A stretch of 64,000 bases of DNA from the NCBI RefSeq assembly GCF_002847345.1, contig NZ_LXFV01000001.1, positions 186,001 through 250,000 of the forward strand, given 5' to 3'. A model generated the notes under the pieces. It did no database searches. It was not told the DNA's origin and was given only the letters and a program-made list of their open reading frames with translations. Position numbers and translations under genes: made by a program. Shown in pieces: positions 1 to 9,370 of the stretch. Origin of the DNA: Pectobacterium peruviense (GTDB lineage: Bacteria; Pseudomonadota; Gammaproteobacteria; Enterobacterales; Enterobacteriaceae). Every line of letters begins with the position of its first letter. Position 1 is the first letter of the stretch.

Positions 1-466
1 CTGCCGGTGTGGGTACAGCGTTGGCTTTGGGGGGCGGTGGAGGAGAAAGATGGGGGACTTTGGGTTTTTCCTGATGCTTCAGCGCCTTGACGCCATCTCT
101 GCCAGCCTCCAGTGCAATAGAAACCAGATCGGAGAAGGACGGATTATCATCCCGAGCCATAAAGGTTTCCGCCAGCATGGGGATATTCACGCCGGCGATA
201 ACATCATGGTTTTCTTTATCCGTGACGAGGCGACTGGCGGCGTTAAACGGGCTGCCGCCCCATGTATCAACGAGAAACAGCACGCCTTGCGATGTGTCTA
301 AGTGCGTGAGTTTTTCCTGATATTTTTCTATCAATGTTTCGGCGTTTTCTCCGGGAACGAAATCAATCCAGGCGACATTACTTTGTTCACCAAGAATCAT
401 TTCTGCTGTCTTTAACAGCGGTCCCGCAGTGGCGCCGTGAGTGCATAACATGATTGCAATACTCAC
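1..466 (-). CDS. manX: PTS mannose transporter subunit IIAB, 5' part only
   Basis: Cytoplasmic phosphocarrier of the mannose/glucose-type PTS. The window holds about 155 N-terminal residues; the rest, including the whole IIB domain, lies beyond the left edge. The visible part is a IIA domain starting SIAIMLCTHG, with His10 the likely phosphorylation site, the conserved segment FVPGENAETLIEKY, and then a proline-rich linker from about residue 130. The start is GTG at 464-466, set by a strong AGGAGGT five bases upstream. manY and manZ should follow outside the window. The gene is divergent from yoaE, as in E. coli. Identity is firm from N-terminal similarity to E. coli ManX. Confidence 0.93.
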   Translation of the reverse strand, partial: MSIAIMLCTHGATAGPLLKTAEMILGEQSNVAWIDFVPGENAETLIEKYQEKLTHLDTSQGVLFLVDTWGGSPFNAASRLVTDKENHDVIAGVNIPMLAETFMARDDNPSFSDLVSIALEAGRDGVKALKHQEKPKVPHLSPPPPPKANAVPTPA

Positions 467-1035
467 TTGCTACCTCCTCACGTTCACGATCAAAAAGAGT
501 CAATGTGTCAGGAAACAGAGTTAACGTTCCGGTAGTGAAAACGTTAACCGTCGCGGTATTAGTATGGCTGCAAGAAAAAATTTTACCGTGGATTCATGAC
601 ATTCACTGTATTCCTCCAGGTTGTCAGGCGAGAAATCGTGACTGACGGATTTATTTTACTTATCGAAAAAATAAATAGTGTGATGATGCTCTAATGCTGA
701 CCAGTTAAGCAGGGGACTAAAATGGCGCGGAATAGGAAAATTTGAACGTGTTATCAATGCGAAGCGGGTCTACGAAATTCTTTGTGAAAAATGGTAACAA
801 CCTGTTAGAGTAAACATCCCATTAATTGCTTAGGAGCACCGGGCATCAGCCCTTCCCATGGACTGTCACCGACAAACTGTTCTCTGTTTCCCCGCTAATG
901 CTGGCGGTTTTCTGTACTCAGCTGGTCACTCAGACCACATTCAGAATCTCTCTGATTCACACCAACTCTTTTTATTACCATTCAATGCGGCTCATGCATT
1001 GATGTCATCTGCTCGTTCATTTTCTGGAGTCTGAC
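467..1035. other. manX-yoaE divergent intergenic region
   Basis: This 569-bp stretch has no convincing gene. It should hold both divergent promoters. Near manX there is a GTTAACG / CGTTAAC inverted pair (520-526 and 542-548) and a longer palindrome at 649-676, listed separately. The last 250 bp before yoaE look like a long leader with small hairpins such as GGTC-ACTCA-GACC near 925-940. I do not recognise a known riboswitch there; in particular the yybP-ykoY motif GGGGAGTAGC is absent. Confidence 0.6.
649..676. promoter_or_regulatory. Mlc/NagC-like palindrome upstream of manX
   Basis: Arms ATTTATTTT (649-657) and AAAATAAAT (668-676) form a perfect 9-bp inverted repeat with a 10-bp centre, about 185 bp upstream of the manX start. 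The TTATTT...AAATAA form resembles operators of the ROK repressors Mlc and NagC, which are known to control manXYZ in E. coli. Binding is inferred from sequence only. Confidence 0.4.
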
Positions 1036-2592
1036 ATGGAATTTTTGCTAGATCCTTCAATCTGGGCAGGCCTATTGACGCTGGTGGTACTTGAAATTGT
1101 TCTGGGTATCGACAATTTGGTGTTTATCGCCATTTTGGCGGATAAATTACCCCCCAAGCAGCGAGATAAAGCCCGCATTATCGGTTTAAGCCTGGCGTTG
1201 TTCATGCGTCTGGGCCTGTTGTCTTTGATTTCCTGGATGGTCACACTGACGCGTCCATTGTTTAGCGTTGGCGATTTCAGCTTCTCGGGTCGTGACCTGA
1301 TTCTGCTGTTCGGTGGGGTATTCCTACTATTTAAAGCCACAGTGGAATTGCATGAACGGCTAGAGAATAAAACGCACGATGGCAACGGTAATCGCGCGCA
1401 TGCCAGCTTCTGGGCCGTGGTTGCGCAGATCGTCGTGCTGGATGCGGTGTTCTCACTGGATGCCGTCATTACCGCGGTGGGGATGGTGGATCACCTGGGC
1501 GTCATGATGACGGCGGTGATCATTGCAATGGGCGTCATGCTGATTGCTTCTAAACCACTGACCAACTTCGTCAACGAGCACCCAACGGTGGTTGTCCTGT
1601 GTCTCAGCTTCTTGCTGATGATTGGTCTGAGCCTGATGGCGGAAGGTTTTGGCTTCCATATTCCGAAAGGCTACCTGTATGCAGCGATTGGTTTCTCTAT
1701 CCTGATCGAACTGTTTAACCAAATTGCCCGTCATAACTTTATGAAGCATCAGTCGCACCGTCCTTTGCGTGAACGTACCGCAGAGGCCATTCTGCGCCTG
1801 ATGGGCTCACGGAAAAACATGGACGATGTGGATGCGGATGAACCGCAGAAGAAGCTCACGACAGAAGAATTTGCTGAGGAAGAGCGCAATATGATCAGCG
1901 GTGTGCTGACATTAGCCTCGCGTTCGCTGCGTAGCGTGATGACGCCGCGTACTGAAATTTCCTGGGTAGATAGTGGCAGTTCTGTCGAACAGATCCGGAT
2001 GCAATTGCTGGACACGCCTCACAGCCTGTTCCCAATATGTCGCGGCTCTCTGGATGAAATTATCGGTGTCGTCCGTGCTAAAGATCTGCTGGTGGCGCTG
2101 GAAACTCAGACCGATGTGGAAAGCTTTGCCGCTGCTAATCCGCCAATTGTGGTGCCGGAAACGCTGGATGTGATAAACCTGCTGCCTGTTCTGCGCCGTG
2201 CGAAAGGTAGTCTGGTTATCATCGCCAACGAGTTTGGTGTGGTGCAAGGGTTGGTAACGCCGTTGGACGTACTAGAAGCGATTGCGGGTGAATTCCCGGA
2301 TGAAGACGAAACGTTGGATATCATCCCAGACGGCGAAGGCTGGTTGGTGAAAGGCGGAACGGACCTCCACGCTTTACAACAGGTAGTGGATAGCAGCGTT
2401 CTGGTTGATCCGAAGGAAGAGTATGCTTCACTAGCGGGGATGCTGCTGGCACATAGCGATGAGTTCCCGAAAGTCGGTGCCATCATTGAGTTGTACAACC
2501 TGCGCTTCCATATCATTGAGGTTTCCGAATACCGTATTGAACTGGTGCGTGTAGAACGTATCGTCGATCGGGAAGAGGATGAAGACGCGTAA
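1036..2592 (+). CDS. yoaE: TerC-family membrane protein with CBS pair and CorC domain
   Basis: Inner membrane protein of 518 residues, matching E. coli YoaE over its full length. A TerC-type membrane domain spans about residues 11-235, with the acidic motifs [10 protein letters not shown] (18-27) and DAVFSLDAV (136-144). A cytoplasmic CBS pair follows (about 300-420, starting at MTPR 302-305), then a CorC/HlyC domain (about 430-510) and an acidic tail. TerC-family proteins are linked to metal ion handling, and CorC domains to magnesium/cobalt efflux proteins. The substrate of YoaE itself is not known. The start is preceded by TGGAG. It is divergent from manX, as in E. coli. Confidence 0.93.
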   Translation: MEFLLDPSIWAGLLTLVVLEIVLGIDNLVFIAILADKLPPKQRDKARIIGLSLALFMRLGLLSLISWMVTLTRPLFSVGDFSFSGRDLILLFGGVFLLFKATVELHERLENKTHDGNGNRAHASFWAVVAQIVVLDAVFSLDAVITAVGMVDHLGVMMTAVIIAMGVMLIASKPLTNFVNEHPTVVVLCLSFLLMIGLSLMAEGFGFHIPKGYLYAAIGFSILIELFNQIARHNFMKHQSHRPLRERTAEAILRLMGSRKNMDDVDADEPQKKLTTEEFAEEERNMISGVLTLASRSLRSVMTPRTEISWVDSGSSVEQIRMQLLDTPHSLFPICRGSLDEIIGVVRAKDLLVALETQTDVESFAAANPPIVVPETLDVINLLPVLRRAKGSLVIIANEFGVVQGLVTPLDVLEAIAGEFPDEDETLDIIPDGEGWLVKGGTDLHALQQVVDSSVLVDPKEEYASLAGMLLAHSDEFPKVGAIIELYNLRFHIIEVSEYRIELVRVERIVDREEDEDA

Positions 2593-2693
2593 TTAGCGCT
2601 TTGCGGGGCGATTGTAGAATAAAGCTCCGCCAATGATTTGGTGTAATGCCAGTCGGTTGAGTGTATTGGTACGTTTCTGCGAGTCATAAACAA

Positions 2694-2719
2694 TCTGGAA
2701 TCAGGTCTCTGATTCCAGA
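2694..2719. repeat. perfect inverted repeat downstream of yoaE
   Basis: TCTGGAATCA and TGATTCCAGA pair perfectly around a 6-base loop, 100 bp after the yoaE stop. No T-run follows on either strand, so it may stabilise a 3' end or be a weak terminator between the convergent genes. Confidence 0.55.
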
Positions 2720-2737
2720 TGAACGGCGTGATGATTA

Positions 2738-2769
2738 CACCCTGTGAGCGGTGCGCTGACAGGGTGTTT
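2738..2769 (+). terminator. possible terminator after yoaE
   Basis: Stem CACCCTGT / ACAGGGTG with a 13-base loop, followed by TTTA. It lies between yoaE and the convergent hydrolase gene. The short T-run makes this tentative. Confidence 0.4.
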
Positions 2770-2791
2770 ACTCGATTGGTTCGGATGTCTA

Positions 2792-3622
2792 TTACTTCAC
2801 CACTTTGAACGGGTCTGGAACGGTATGTTGGTTAGCATTGTTCCAATAGTTCTGTAATACCCAGCCATATTCTGGCAATCCATTGATAAATGGTGGAAGC
2901 ATCGAGTCAGCGGTTGGGTTTTTCCAGTCTGCCTGCAGCTCTGCACCAAGTGCAAACACGCTTTCAAGTTCAGCGCCTGCCGCAGTCATTCTCTGCATCG
3001 CGGCATCTGCTTCGTATTTGCTCCATGCGCCAGATGCATCAACAACGGGATACACTTGGTACCCATCATTTATCATTGCCAACGTCGGTAAGGTTACACA
3101 CGTTCCCAATGTGACACCGGAAATGATAATGTGTCGACGCCCAGTTTTAGCCACTAAATCTTCTAAAGCTTTACGGAACGTCGGATCTTCATAAGCATTG
3201 ATAATACCCGTACGACGGTAAATCGGCTGATCTTTGAATATTTCTTTCAATTCCGGCAGCGTATCGCCATTTTGCCATTGCGCATTGGAACTTGTAATTA
3301 ATACGGGAATATTCAATGCCTTCGCCATCTGCGCTAAGGCAATAACATTGTTTTTATAGCCTGATGCCTGTTGAAAATCTCGAACGCTAGCCATCAACCC
3401 CACTTGGTGATCGACAAATAACATAATGCTATTTTCAGGCATCGGTTTATCATAAGCCACGCGACCCGATTTACGTGCGTCTGAAGGGCTTGTTTTATAT
3501 GGCAAAACTTTGTCCGTAATAGGGCTAACAATATCGGTTGATTTCTGTTCCGCAAAAGAAAATGAAGAAACGCAAAGTATTGTTAAAGCGAGAGAGAGTT
3601 GAGTCAATTTTGTACGTGGCAT
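2792..3622 (-). CDS. secreted isochorismatase-family (YcaC-like) hydrolase
   Basis: A 276-residue cysteine hydrolase of the isochorismatase superfamily. The core resembles E. coli YcaC: DHQVGL at 71-76 supplies the catalytic Asp, and ISGVTLGTCVT places the nucleophile at Cys175. Unlike cytoplasmic YcaC it starts with a signal peptide (basic MPRTK, hydrophobic core, likely cleavage after Ala24 of FSFA) and a 45-residue spacer, so periplasmic location is inferred. YcaC-like enzymes have no settled physiological substrate. Its neighbours are an NAD(P)-binding oxidoreductase on the same strand (30 bp away) and a divergent LysR regulator, suggesting one regulated module. Confidence 0.85.
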   Translation of the reverse strand: MPRTKLTQLSLALTILCVSSFSFAEQKSTDIVSPITDKVLPYKTSPSDARKSGRVAYDKPMPENSIMLFVDHQVGLMASVRDFQQASGYKNNVIALAQMAKALNIPVLITSSNAQWQNGDTLPELKEIFKDQPIYRRTGIINAYEDPTFRKALEDLVAKTGRRHIIISGVTLGTCVTLPTLAMINDGYQVYPVVDASGAWSKYEADAAMQRMTAAGAELESVFALGAELQADWKNPTADSMLPPFINGLPEYGWVLQNYWNNANQHTVPDPFKVVK

Positions 3623-3652
3623 AGTTATCCTGAGAAAATAATAAACAGTGAT

Positions 3653-4285
3653 TTAAATACGACTAATCCAAGTCGGCGCAATTTGAGTGCCTTTATTTGC
3701 ACCGTACCCAAAATAAATATTGAGTCCGCCAAGCGGCTCCAGATAACGTGAGTTTTTTAGGCCACCCGAATATATTGGAGAGAACCCTATACTTTCGATT
3801 AATTCGCGGACAGATTCTTTGGCGGATTCGCTATCTGTGGCATAAAAAGCAGGGACAGTGGCATTCTGGGCAAAATTTGCCCCCTCTGACAAAACTTGAG
3901 CAAAAATGGTGTTAAATGCTTTAACAACAATAGCCTCCGGAACCATTTTTGCGATTTCTTCTCCTGCCGAGGTGTTATGCCCAAGGGTTAGTCCCATGTA
4001 ATCGGCTGTGAGTGGGTTGGTTATATCAACAATCACTTTCCCTTTTAGATCGCCAAGCGAGCGTAATGCGGAGTGCGCATCGTTGTAACCTACCGCTAAA
4101 ATCGCTATGTCTGAATCCTGCAACGCGTCACCAGACTCGACTGCCACAGCCCCCGGGTATTGAGCTGCAAGCGCTCTGGCTTTTGTGAGATCGCGCGCGG
4201 TTACACGGACTTCATGCCCAGCCAAGGTAAGTTGCTTGACGAACCCCTGTCCCATATTTCCAGTACCTATAACGGCAATTCTCAT
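3653..4285 (-). CDS. NAD(P)-binding oxidoreductase, F420-dependent reductase-like
   Basis: A 210-residue Rossmann protein with a dinucleotide loop IGTGNMGQG at residues 6-14. NMGQGFVKQLTLAGHEV is typical of the NADPH:F420 oxidoreductase-like family. Enterobacteria lack coenzyme F420, so a different NAD(P)H reaction is likely and the substrate is unknown. An open frame continues upstream to 4402, but I place the start at ATG 4283-4285: the family N-terminus MRIAVIG begins there and GAGGA lies seven bases upstream. The 102 bp to the divergent LysR gene should hold both promoters. It probably forms an operon with the downstream isochorismatase-like gene. Confidence 0.82.
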   Translation of the reverse strand: MRIAVIGTGNMGQGFVKQLTLAGHEVRVTARDLTKARALAAQYPGAVAVESGDALQDSDIAILAVGYNDAHSALRSLGDLKGKVIVDITNPLTADYMGLTLGHNTSAGEEIAKMVPEAIVVKAFNTIFAQVLSEGANFAQNATVPAFYATDSESAKESVRELIESIGFSPIYSGGLKNSRYLEPLGGLNIYFGYGANKGTQIAPTWISRI

Positions 4286-4387
4286 TGTGTAATCCTCGTG
4301 TAATAAAAGTATCCACGACACTTTATTAGTAATGTTGATAATGATAAATAAGGGATAAATAGATATATTCTCTCTCTGGAGGAGACT

Positions 4388-5329
4388 ATGGATAAATTGC
4401 AAGCGATGACGACCTTTGTTGCGGTAGTTAAGGCTGGAAGTTTTGTCAAAGCGGTAGAAAGTACGGGGTTTTCTAAACCGGCAGTATCACGCCAGGTTAT
4501 TGAACTTGAGAAGTTTTTGGGAGTGAGATTACTTCACCGTACCACCCGGCGTATTTCTTTGACGAGTGAGGGGCAGATTTATTATCAACGCTGTAAAGAG
4601 GTGTTATCGGTTATCGAGGAGGCCGAAAACCAAGTTTGCGCACGAGCCAATCAAGCACATGGGCGTTTGCGAATCGGTGTACCGCAGGATTTCGGTGTAC
4701 TTCAATTGGCTCCGCTATGGGGACAGTTTATGGATAGAAATCCGAAAGTTGAGCTCGATATTGTTCTTTCTGATCGTAACGTCGATCCAGTGGAAGAAGG
4801 CTACGATTTAGTGGTTCGCATCGGCAATTTACCTGATTCAACGCTGGTATCCTCTCTGTTGGCAACAACGCGTCTGGTATTGTGCGCCTCACCCGAATAC
4901 CTTCGCTTACGGGGGACACCAACACACCCGACAGACTTAGATGAACATGTAGTCATTGCTTATAGTTATAACGCCAGTGGCAACGAATGGTTATTCTGCA
5001 AGGAAAAAAGAGAACAGATAAAAGTTAGCACCCATCCGCGTCTCAATGTTAATAGCGGCGCAACATGCCGACTTCTCGCTATCGAAAGCCAGGGGATAAT
5101 CTTGCAACCAGATTTTCTGGTACACAGTGATATTATAAAAGGGAAATTAGTCGAAATTATCCCGGAATGGCAAGCGCAAACACTGGAAATACATGCCCTT
5201 TACCCTACACGTGTCCTATTGCCCCTCAAAGTGCAACTTTTACGTGATTTTTTATCGGACTCTTTACGTCCCAAGCCATGGCTATCGCCCGCTTATGACC
5301 CGTGGGAAAAATTGTTAACAGGAAACTGA
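4388..5329 (+). CDS. LysR-family transcriptional regulator
   Basis: A 313-residue LysR regulator. The N-terminal winged helix-turn-helix covers about residues 1-60 (KAVESTGFSKPAVSRQVIELE, then LLHRTTRRISLTSEG). An effector-binding domain of the CrgA-like class covers about 90-295. A strong GGAGGAG precedes the ATG. It is divergent from the oxidoreductase/hydrolase pair, the classic arrangement in which a LysR protein controls its neighbours and itself from the shared 102-bp region. The effector is unknown. Confidence 0.9.
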   Translation: MDKLQAMTTFVAVVKAGSFVKAVESTGFSKPAVSRQVIELEKFLGVRLLHRTTRRISLTSEGQIYYQRCKEVLSVIEEAENQVCARANQAHGRLRIGVPQDFGVLQLAPLWGQFMDRNPKVELDIVLSDRNVDPVEEGYDLVVRIGNLPDSTLVSSLLATTRLVLCASPEYLRLRGTPTHPTDLDEHVVIAYSYNASGNEWLFCKEKREQIKVSTHPRLNVNSGATCRLLAIESQGIILQPDFLVHSDIIKGKLVEIIPEWQAQTLEIHALYPTRVLLPLKVQLLRDFLSDSLRPKPWLSPAYDPWEKLLTGN

Positions 5330-5447
5330 ATGTTCAATCATTGAATATCTGCCTATTACGACAAATAGCGCTTAGCGCTTTATGATTAAGACGGCTTTAT
5401 TAAATAAATTGAATTTTCAGAGGTAGCCAGAAGGTGTGGGAAAGGAT

Positions 5448-5464
5448 GGCGGGGATACCCCGCC
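5448..5464 (-). terminator. terminator of sdaA
   Basis: GC-rich hairpin GGCGGGG-ATA-CCCCGCC, 24 bp beyond the sdaA stop. On the minus strand it is followed by a pyrimidine-rich stretch (ATCCTTTCCC) rather than a clean T-run. It may also stop LysR-gene transcripts. Confidence 0.5.
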
Positions 5465-5487
5465 TCCTGTTCGATCGTGTCGTACTT

Positions 5488-6852
5488 TTAATCACATTGC
5501 ACTTTGATCGCCAGCCCGCCTCGTGAGGTTTCACGGTATTTGGCGTTCATGTCTTTACCCGTCTCGTACATGGTTTCAATGACCTTATCCAGCGATACAC
5601 GGGCTTCACTGGTGCGGCGGGTAGCCATGCGAGCGGCGTTAATCGCCTTAACGGAGGCAATCGCGTTGCGTTCGATGCACGGAACCTGTACTTGGCCCGC
5701 AACCGGATCGCAGGTTAGGCCCAGATTGTGTTCCATCCCGATCTCGGCAGCGACGCAGACTTGTTCTGGGCTAGCGCCCATCAGTTCTGCCAGCCCAGCG
5801 GCTGCCATGGAGCAGGCTACGCCCACTTCACCCTGACAGCCTACTTCAGCACCGGAGATAGAGGCGTTCATTTTGTACAGAATGCCAACTGCGCCTGCCG
5901 CGAGGAAATAACGAATATAAATGGTTGGGCTAACCGGCTCGATGAAGTGGTCGTAATAGGCGAGGACGGCTGGGACGATACCGCATGCGCCATTCGTTGG
6001 TGCGGTTACCACACGGCCCCCCGCGGCATTTTCTTCATTCACTGCCAGCGCGAACATATTAACCCAGTCCACCACGTTCATCGGGTCGTTGGATAGCTTA
6101 TCGGAAGACACCAGTATACGACGCAGCGCTGAAGCGCGACGAGGAACGCGCAGCGGGCCGGGTAAAACGCCTTCGGTGTTCATGCCGCGATCGATGCAGG
6201 CACGCATTGTCTGCCAAATGTCGGCAAAGTACGCGTCAATATCCTGTCGGCTATGCAGTGCCAGCTCGTTCCGCATCACCATCCCGGAAAGCGACAGGCC
6301 ATTCTGTTTACAATGGTCCAGCATCTCTTTGGCGGAATTGAATGTATAAGGAACGGAGACGTCGTTGGCGGCGTCTTTGCCAAAATTCTCGGCATCAACG
6401 ATGAAGCCACCGCCGATAGAGTAATAGGTTTTGCTATAAATTTCTTTATTGCTGGCAAAGGCGGTGATGGTCATACCGTTTTCATGCAACGGTAAATTTT
6501 CGCTGCGGAAAACCATCCCACCTTCGCGTGGGAAATCGACCTCGTGCTGTCCGTTAGCCAGCAGCAGGCGTCCGCGTTGCTCAACATCGCGGATAAAGCC
6601 GGGAATCGCATCAATATCAACGGTATCCGGCATGTTTCCCGCCAGGCCCATGATGATGGCGATATCCGTATGGTGTCCTTTACCTGTCAGCGACAGAGAA
6701 CCATACACATCGACGGCAATACGCGTAGTCGCGGTCAGTAAATCCTGATTGATCAATTCATCGACAAATTGCTTACCGGCTTTCATCGGTCCAACCGTAT
6801 GAGAGCTAGAGGGGCCAATACCGATCTTAAACATGTCGAAAACGCTTATCAC
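5488..6852 (-). CDS. sdaA: L-serine ammonia-lyase (L-serine deaminase)
   Basis: Converts L-serine to pyruvate and ammonia with an oxygen-sensitive 4Fe-4S cluster. The 454 residues match E. coli SdaA end to end. The N-terminal domain has the SSSHT motif (15-19). The C-terminal half has the cysteines of the cluster in GCQGE, LTCDP and VPCIE, and ends GGLAIKVQCD. Position beside nudL-pabB is as in E. coli, but the 339-bp gap upstream implies its own promoter. Paralogues SdaB and TdcG are similar, but length and neighbours favour SdaA. Confidence 0.97.
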   Translation of the reverse strand: MISVFDMFKIGIGPSSSHTVGPMKAGKQFVDELINQDLLTATTRIAVDVYGSLSLTGKGHHTDIAIIMGLAGNMPDTVDIDAIPGFIRDVEQRGRLLLANGQHEVDFPREGGMVFRSENLPLHENGMTITAFASNKEIYSKTYYSIGGGFIVDAENFGKDAANDVSVPYTFNSAKEMLDHCKQNGLSLSGMVMRNELALHSRQDIDAYFADIWQTMRACIDRGMNTEGVLPGPLRVPRRASALRRILVSSDKLSNDPMNVVDWVNMFALAVNEENAAGGRVVTAPTNGACGIVPAVLAYYDHFIEPVSPTIYIRYFLAAGAVGILYKMNASISGAEVGCQGEVGVACSMAAAGLAELMGASPEQVCVAAEIGMEHNLGLTCDPVAGQVQVPCIERNAIASVKAINAARMATRRTSEARVSLDKVIETMYETGKDMNAKYRETSRGGLAIKVQCD

Positions 6853-7191
6853 GCGAAACTCCTTAAAGACTCAGGATCGTATCCGGAATTCTCTGGTCGC
6901 CTGCTTTTAGTTCTGGCGAGACATGACCTGAATTGTAGTGGATATATACCCAAAGATTAGAATAAAACTCGTCAAATCGCGCTATTGTAGTGTGGAATAT
7001 GTTGCATAGCTTTCTTTTTCGCATGAAATAAACTTATGCCTATGCATAATTTAACTTATCTCAAATATGACCTAAGTCATTGTAAATGTTATGTCTGAAT
7101 GATTTTTATTCGGTAAGGACGCTTTTAATATGGGGATAATTAGTGGGGGAAAAGAAGTGTCGAGACAAAAACTGCCGAATGTGGCCCGTGC
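6853..7191. other. sdaA upstream region
   Basis: 339 bp without a gene between sdaA and the 3' end of nudL; the sdaA promoter should be here. I see two dyads: TTATGC-CTAT-GCATAA (7034-7049) and TGACCTAAGTCA (7068-7079). A TATACCC stretch near 6945-6955 resembles the left tip of an ERIC element but has no partner nearby. Confidence 0.5.
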
Positions 7192-7785
7192 TTAGGGCCT
7201 GTCGGAAATTTGTAAAGCAAGCTGGTGGATGATGGCGGCGGTCAGTCCCCAGACAAACTGCTGCTGATACCAGGAGAGGTAAACCCGGTGCCGCTGCTGT
7301 TTACGCTCGATATCCAGTGGGTAATAGCGTGTCAACGCAAAAGCCTCGTCCAACGGCATTTCAAACAGGTCGGCGACTTCATCTTCATTAGGGTGGAAAC
7401 GAGTCTGTGCGGCGATCAGCCCGACGACGGGCGTCACCTGAAAGCCACTAACGCTGTCCAACGGCGGTAAGACACCCAACACCTGTACATTCTCCGGTGG
7501 GATAGCCACTTCTTCCTGCGCTTCACGCAGCGCTGTTTCGATGATAGAACGATCCGTTTTGTCTGCCGCACCGCCGGGAAAGGCAACTTGTCCGGCATGC
7601 TTACGGAGATCGGCAGAACGGCGAGTCAATAATAGCGTGGGTGTCGGGTGACAAATAATCGGCACCAGAACCGCCGCCTGCCGTTGTTGATGAACGGGGC
7701 GTAGCGGTGGTGGAAGCTGTAGCTGAAAGCGCGTGATAAAGTCGTTCAGCGCAAACGCCGTTGGCGGCAAGGCGATCTCACTCAT
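7192..7785 (-). CDS. nudL: CoA-type Nudix hydrolase NudL
   Basis: A 197-residue Nudix hydrolase. The subfamily motif [20 protein letters not shown] (52-71) precedes a Nudix box with REAQEE at 87-92 that binds the catalytic metal. Family members of this type act on CoA or related pyrophosphates; the E. coli protein's real substrate is not settled. The ATG abuts the pabB stop codon (TAA then ATG on the minus strand), so the two are translationally linked, as in E. coli. Confidence 0.95.
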   Translation of the reverse strand: MSEIALPPTAFALNDFITRFQLQLPPPLRPVHQQRQAAVLVPIICHPTPTLLLTRRSADLRKHAGQVAFPGGAADKTDRSIIETALREAQEEVAIPPENVQVLGVLPPLDSVSGFQVTPVVGLIAAQTRFHPNEDEVADLFEMPLDEAFALTRYYPLDIERKQQRHRVYLSWYQQQFVWGLTAAIIHQLALQISDRP

Positions 7786-9240
7786 TTACTCGGTACCTGA
7801 ATTGTTGGTCTGGGAACCATCCAGCAGGGGAAGAATGCGGCCCACTTTATCAAACGTTTCCTGATATTCAGCCTGTTCCTGACTGTCGGCGACGATGCCG
7901 CCACCTGCCCAACAGTAGATTCTGCCGCGTTCGGTTAATAACGTTCTGATGGTGATGTTGGTGTCCATGGTTCCACACACGCTAATGTAACCGACACTAC
8001 CGCAGTAGGCATTGCGACGCTGAGGCTCTAGTTCCTCAATAATCTGCATCGCGCGGATTTTTGGTGCACCGGTAATCGATCCACCGGGGAAACAAGCGCG
8101 TAGCAGCGTGGTGGCAGGGCAATTTTCCGGTAGCAGTGCTTCAATTGTGCTGACCAGATGATGTACCGCGGGAAAAGGTTCGACGACGAACAGTTCAGGT
8201 ACGCGAACGCTGCCCGGAACCGCGACGCGGCCGATATCATTGCGCAGAAGATCGACAATCATCAAATTTTCAGAGCGATCTTTCTCGGAGCTGGCGAGCC
8301 GCATGGCCTGTCGTTTATCGGCATCCGGGTCTGCGAGGCGCGGTAATGTACCTTTAATCGGGCGAGTTTGAATGTGATTATTTTCCAGCCAGAGGAAGCG
8401 CTCTGGCGATACGCTGATTACCGTATTTTCCGGCAGACGCAGGAAAGCAGAAAAAGGCGCTTTATTGCCTGCGGACAGTCGTAAAAATGCTTGCCATTCA
8501 TCGCCCGTATAAGCCGCACAAAAACGCTGCGCCAGATTGACCTGATAGCAATCGCCCGCCAGAAGATAGTCCTGTATTTTGCGGAATTTTTCGCCGTATG
8601 CGTCGCGTGACATATTCGGCTGCCAGGCGCTGGCGAGACTGAAATCGGCTTTCGGGGGATCAACGGACGGATTGGCTAACCAGTCGAGCCGGGCCTGAAG
8701 AGAATGATGTACGATCAGCGTTAATGTTTGCTTGTGATGGTCGGCAACCAGCGCCCAGTCGTATAAACCAATCGCCATATCCAGCAGGTCGATATCCTGT
8801 TCTGCCTGTGTAGGTAGCGTTTCAATCTGACGCCCCAAATCATAGCCGAACAGGCCAAGTGCGCCGCCCTGAAACGGGAAATCAGCGTGCGTTTCGGTAG
8901 TCAGCGCCAATGCATCCAGCTGTTGTTGCAGAAGATCAAACGGGTCACTCTCTGAGGTATTGGTTACACCGCCACTTGTGGTTTCCGTCTTGCCTCCGCG
9001 TGTGCACAGCGTGGCTAGTGGGTCAGCGACCATGATATCGAAACGATTGTGCGGATGATCGGCAAACCCAGAATGCAGCAACATAGCCCACGGCTGTTGG
9101 GAAAAGGGCGCAAAGCGATCGAGCAGCACAGTCGGATAATAAGGCAGCGCGTGATAGAGAACGGCGGAGCCCGTTGCTGTGGCCGAATCGCTTATAGAAT
9201 CTCTTTTATTAGTGACGTGAGTCGTATTGGCGGCAGTCAT
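7786..9240 (-). CDS. pabB: aminodeoxychorismate synthase component 1
   Basis: Large subunit of 4-amino-4-deoxychorismate synthase. With PabA glutamine amidotransferase it makes the precursor of p-aminobenzoate for folate. 484 residues with the anthranilate synthase-like fold: N-terminal part to about 190 (PFQGGALGLFGYDLGRQIE) and a chorismate-binding domain with IQTRPIKGTLPRL (the PIKGT lysine), FPGGSITGAPK and GGGIVADS. The N-terminus has a variable extension of about 20 residues compared with E. coli (453 residues), so a downstream start cannot be excluded. Cotranscribed with nudL. Confidence 0.95.
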   Translation of the reverse strand: MTAANTTHVTNKRDSISDSATATGSAVLYHALPYYPTVLLDRFAPFSQQPWAMLLHSGFADHPHNRFDIMVADPLATLCTRGGKTETTSGGVTNTSESDPFDLLQQQLDALALTTETHADFPFQGGALGLFGYDLGRQIETLPTQAEQDIDLLDMAIGLYDWALVADHHKQTLTLIVHHSLQARLDWLANPSVDPPKADFSLASAWQPNMSRDAYGEKFRKIQDYLLAGDCYQVNLAQRFCAAYTGDEWQAFLRLSAGNKAPFSAFLRLPENTVISVSPERFLWLENNHIQTRPIKGTLPRLADPDADKRQAMRLASSEKDRSENLMIVDLLRNDIGRVAVPGSVRVPELFVVEPFPAVHHLVSTIEALLPENCPATTLLRACFPGGSITGAPKIRAMQIIEELEPQRRNAYCGSVGYISVCGTMDTNITIRTLLTERGRIYCWAGGGIVADSQEQAEYQETFDKVGRILPLLDGSQTNNSGTE

Positions 9241-9370
9241 GTTTTTCGTGTTGTGTCTACTATTATGGTGTCGATTTTACTGACCACAGCGTACCACAAA
9301 GCAGAAATGCTGGTGTATGCCGAAGCGGGCATGCGATGATACGCGCGAATTTATCAACCAGGAAACAATC

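Noticed and set aside
454-645. 63-residue open frame upstream of yoaE
   Set aside because: Overlaps the manX start region, no ribosome site and random composition.
780-1035. yybP-ykoY manganese riboswitch upstream of yoaE
   Set aside because: Looked for because yoaE has a TerC domain; the conserved GGGGAGTAGC core is absent.
2106-2693. 195-residue open frame opposite yoaE
   Set aside because: Antisense shadow of the CBS/CorC part of yoaE; Ser/Thr-rich random composition.
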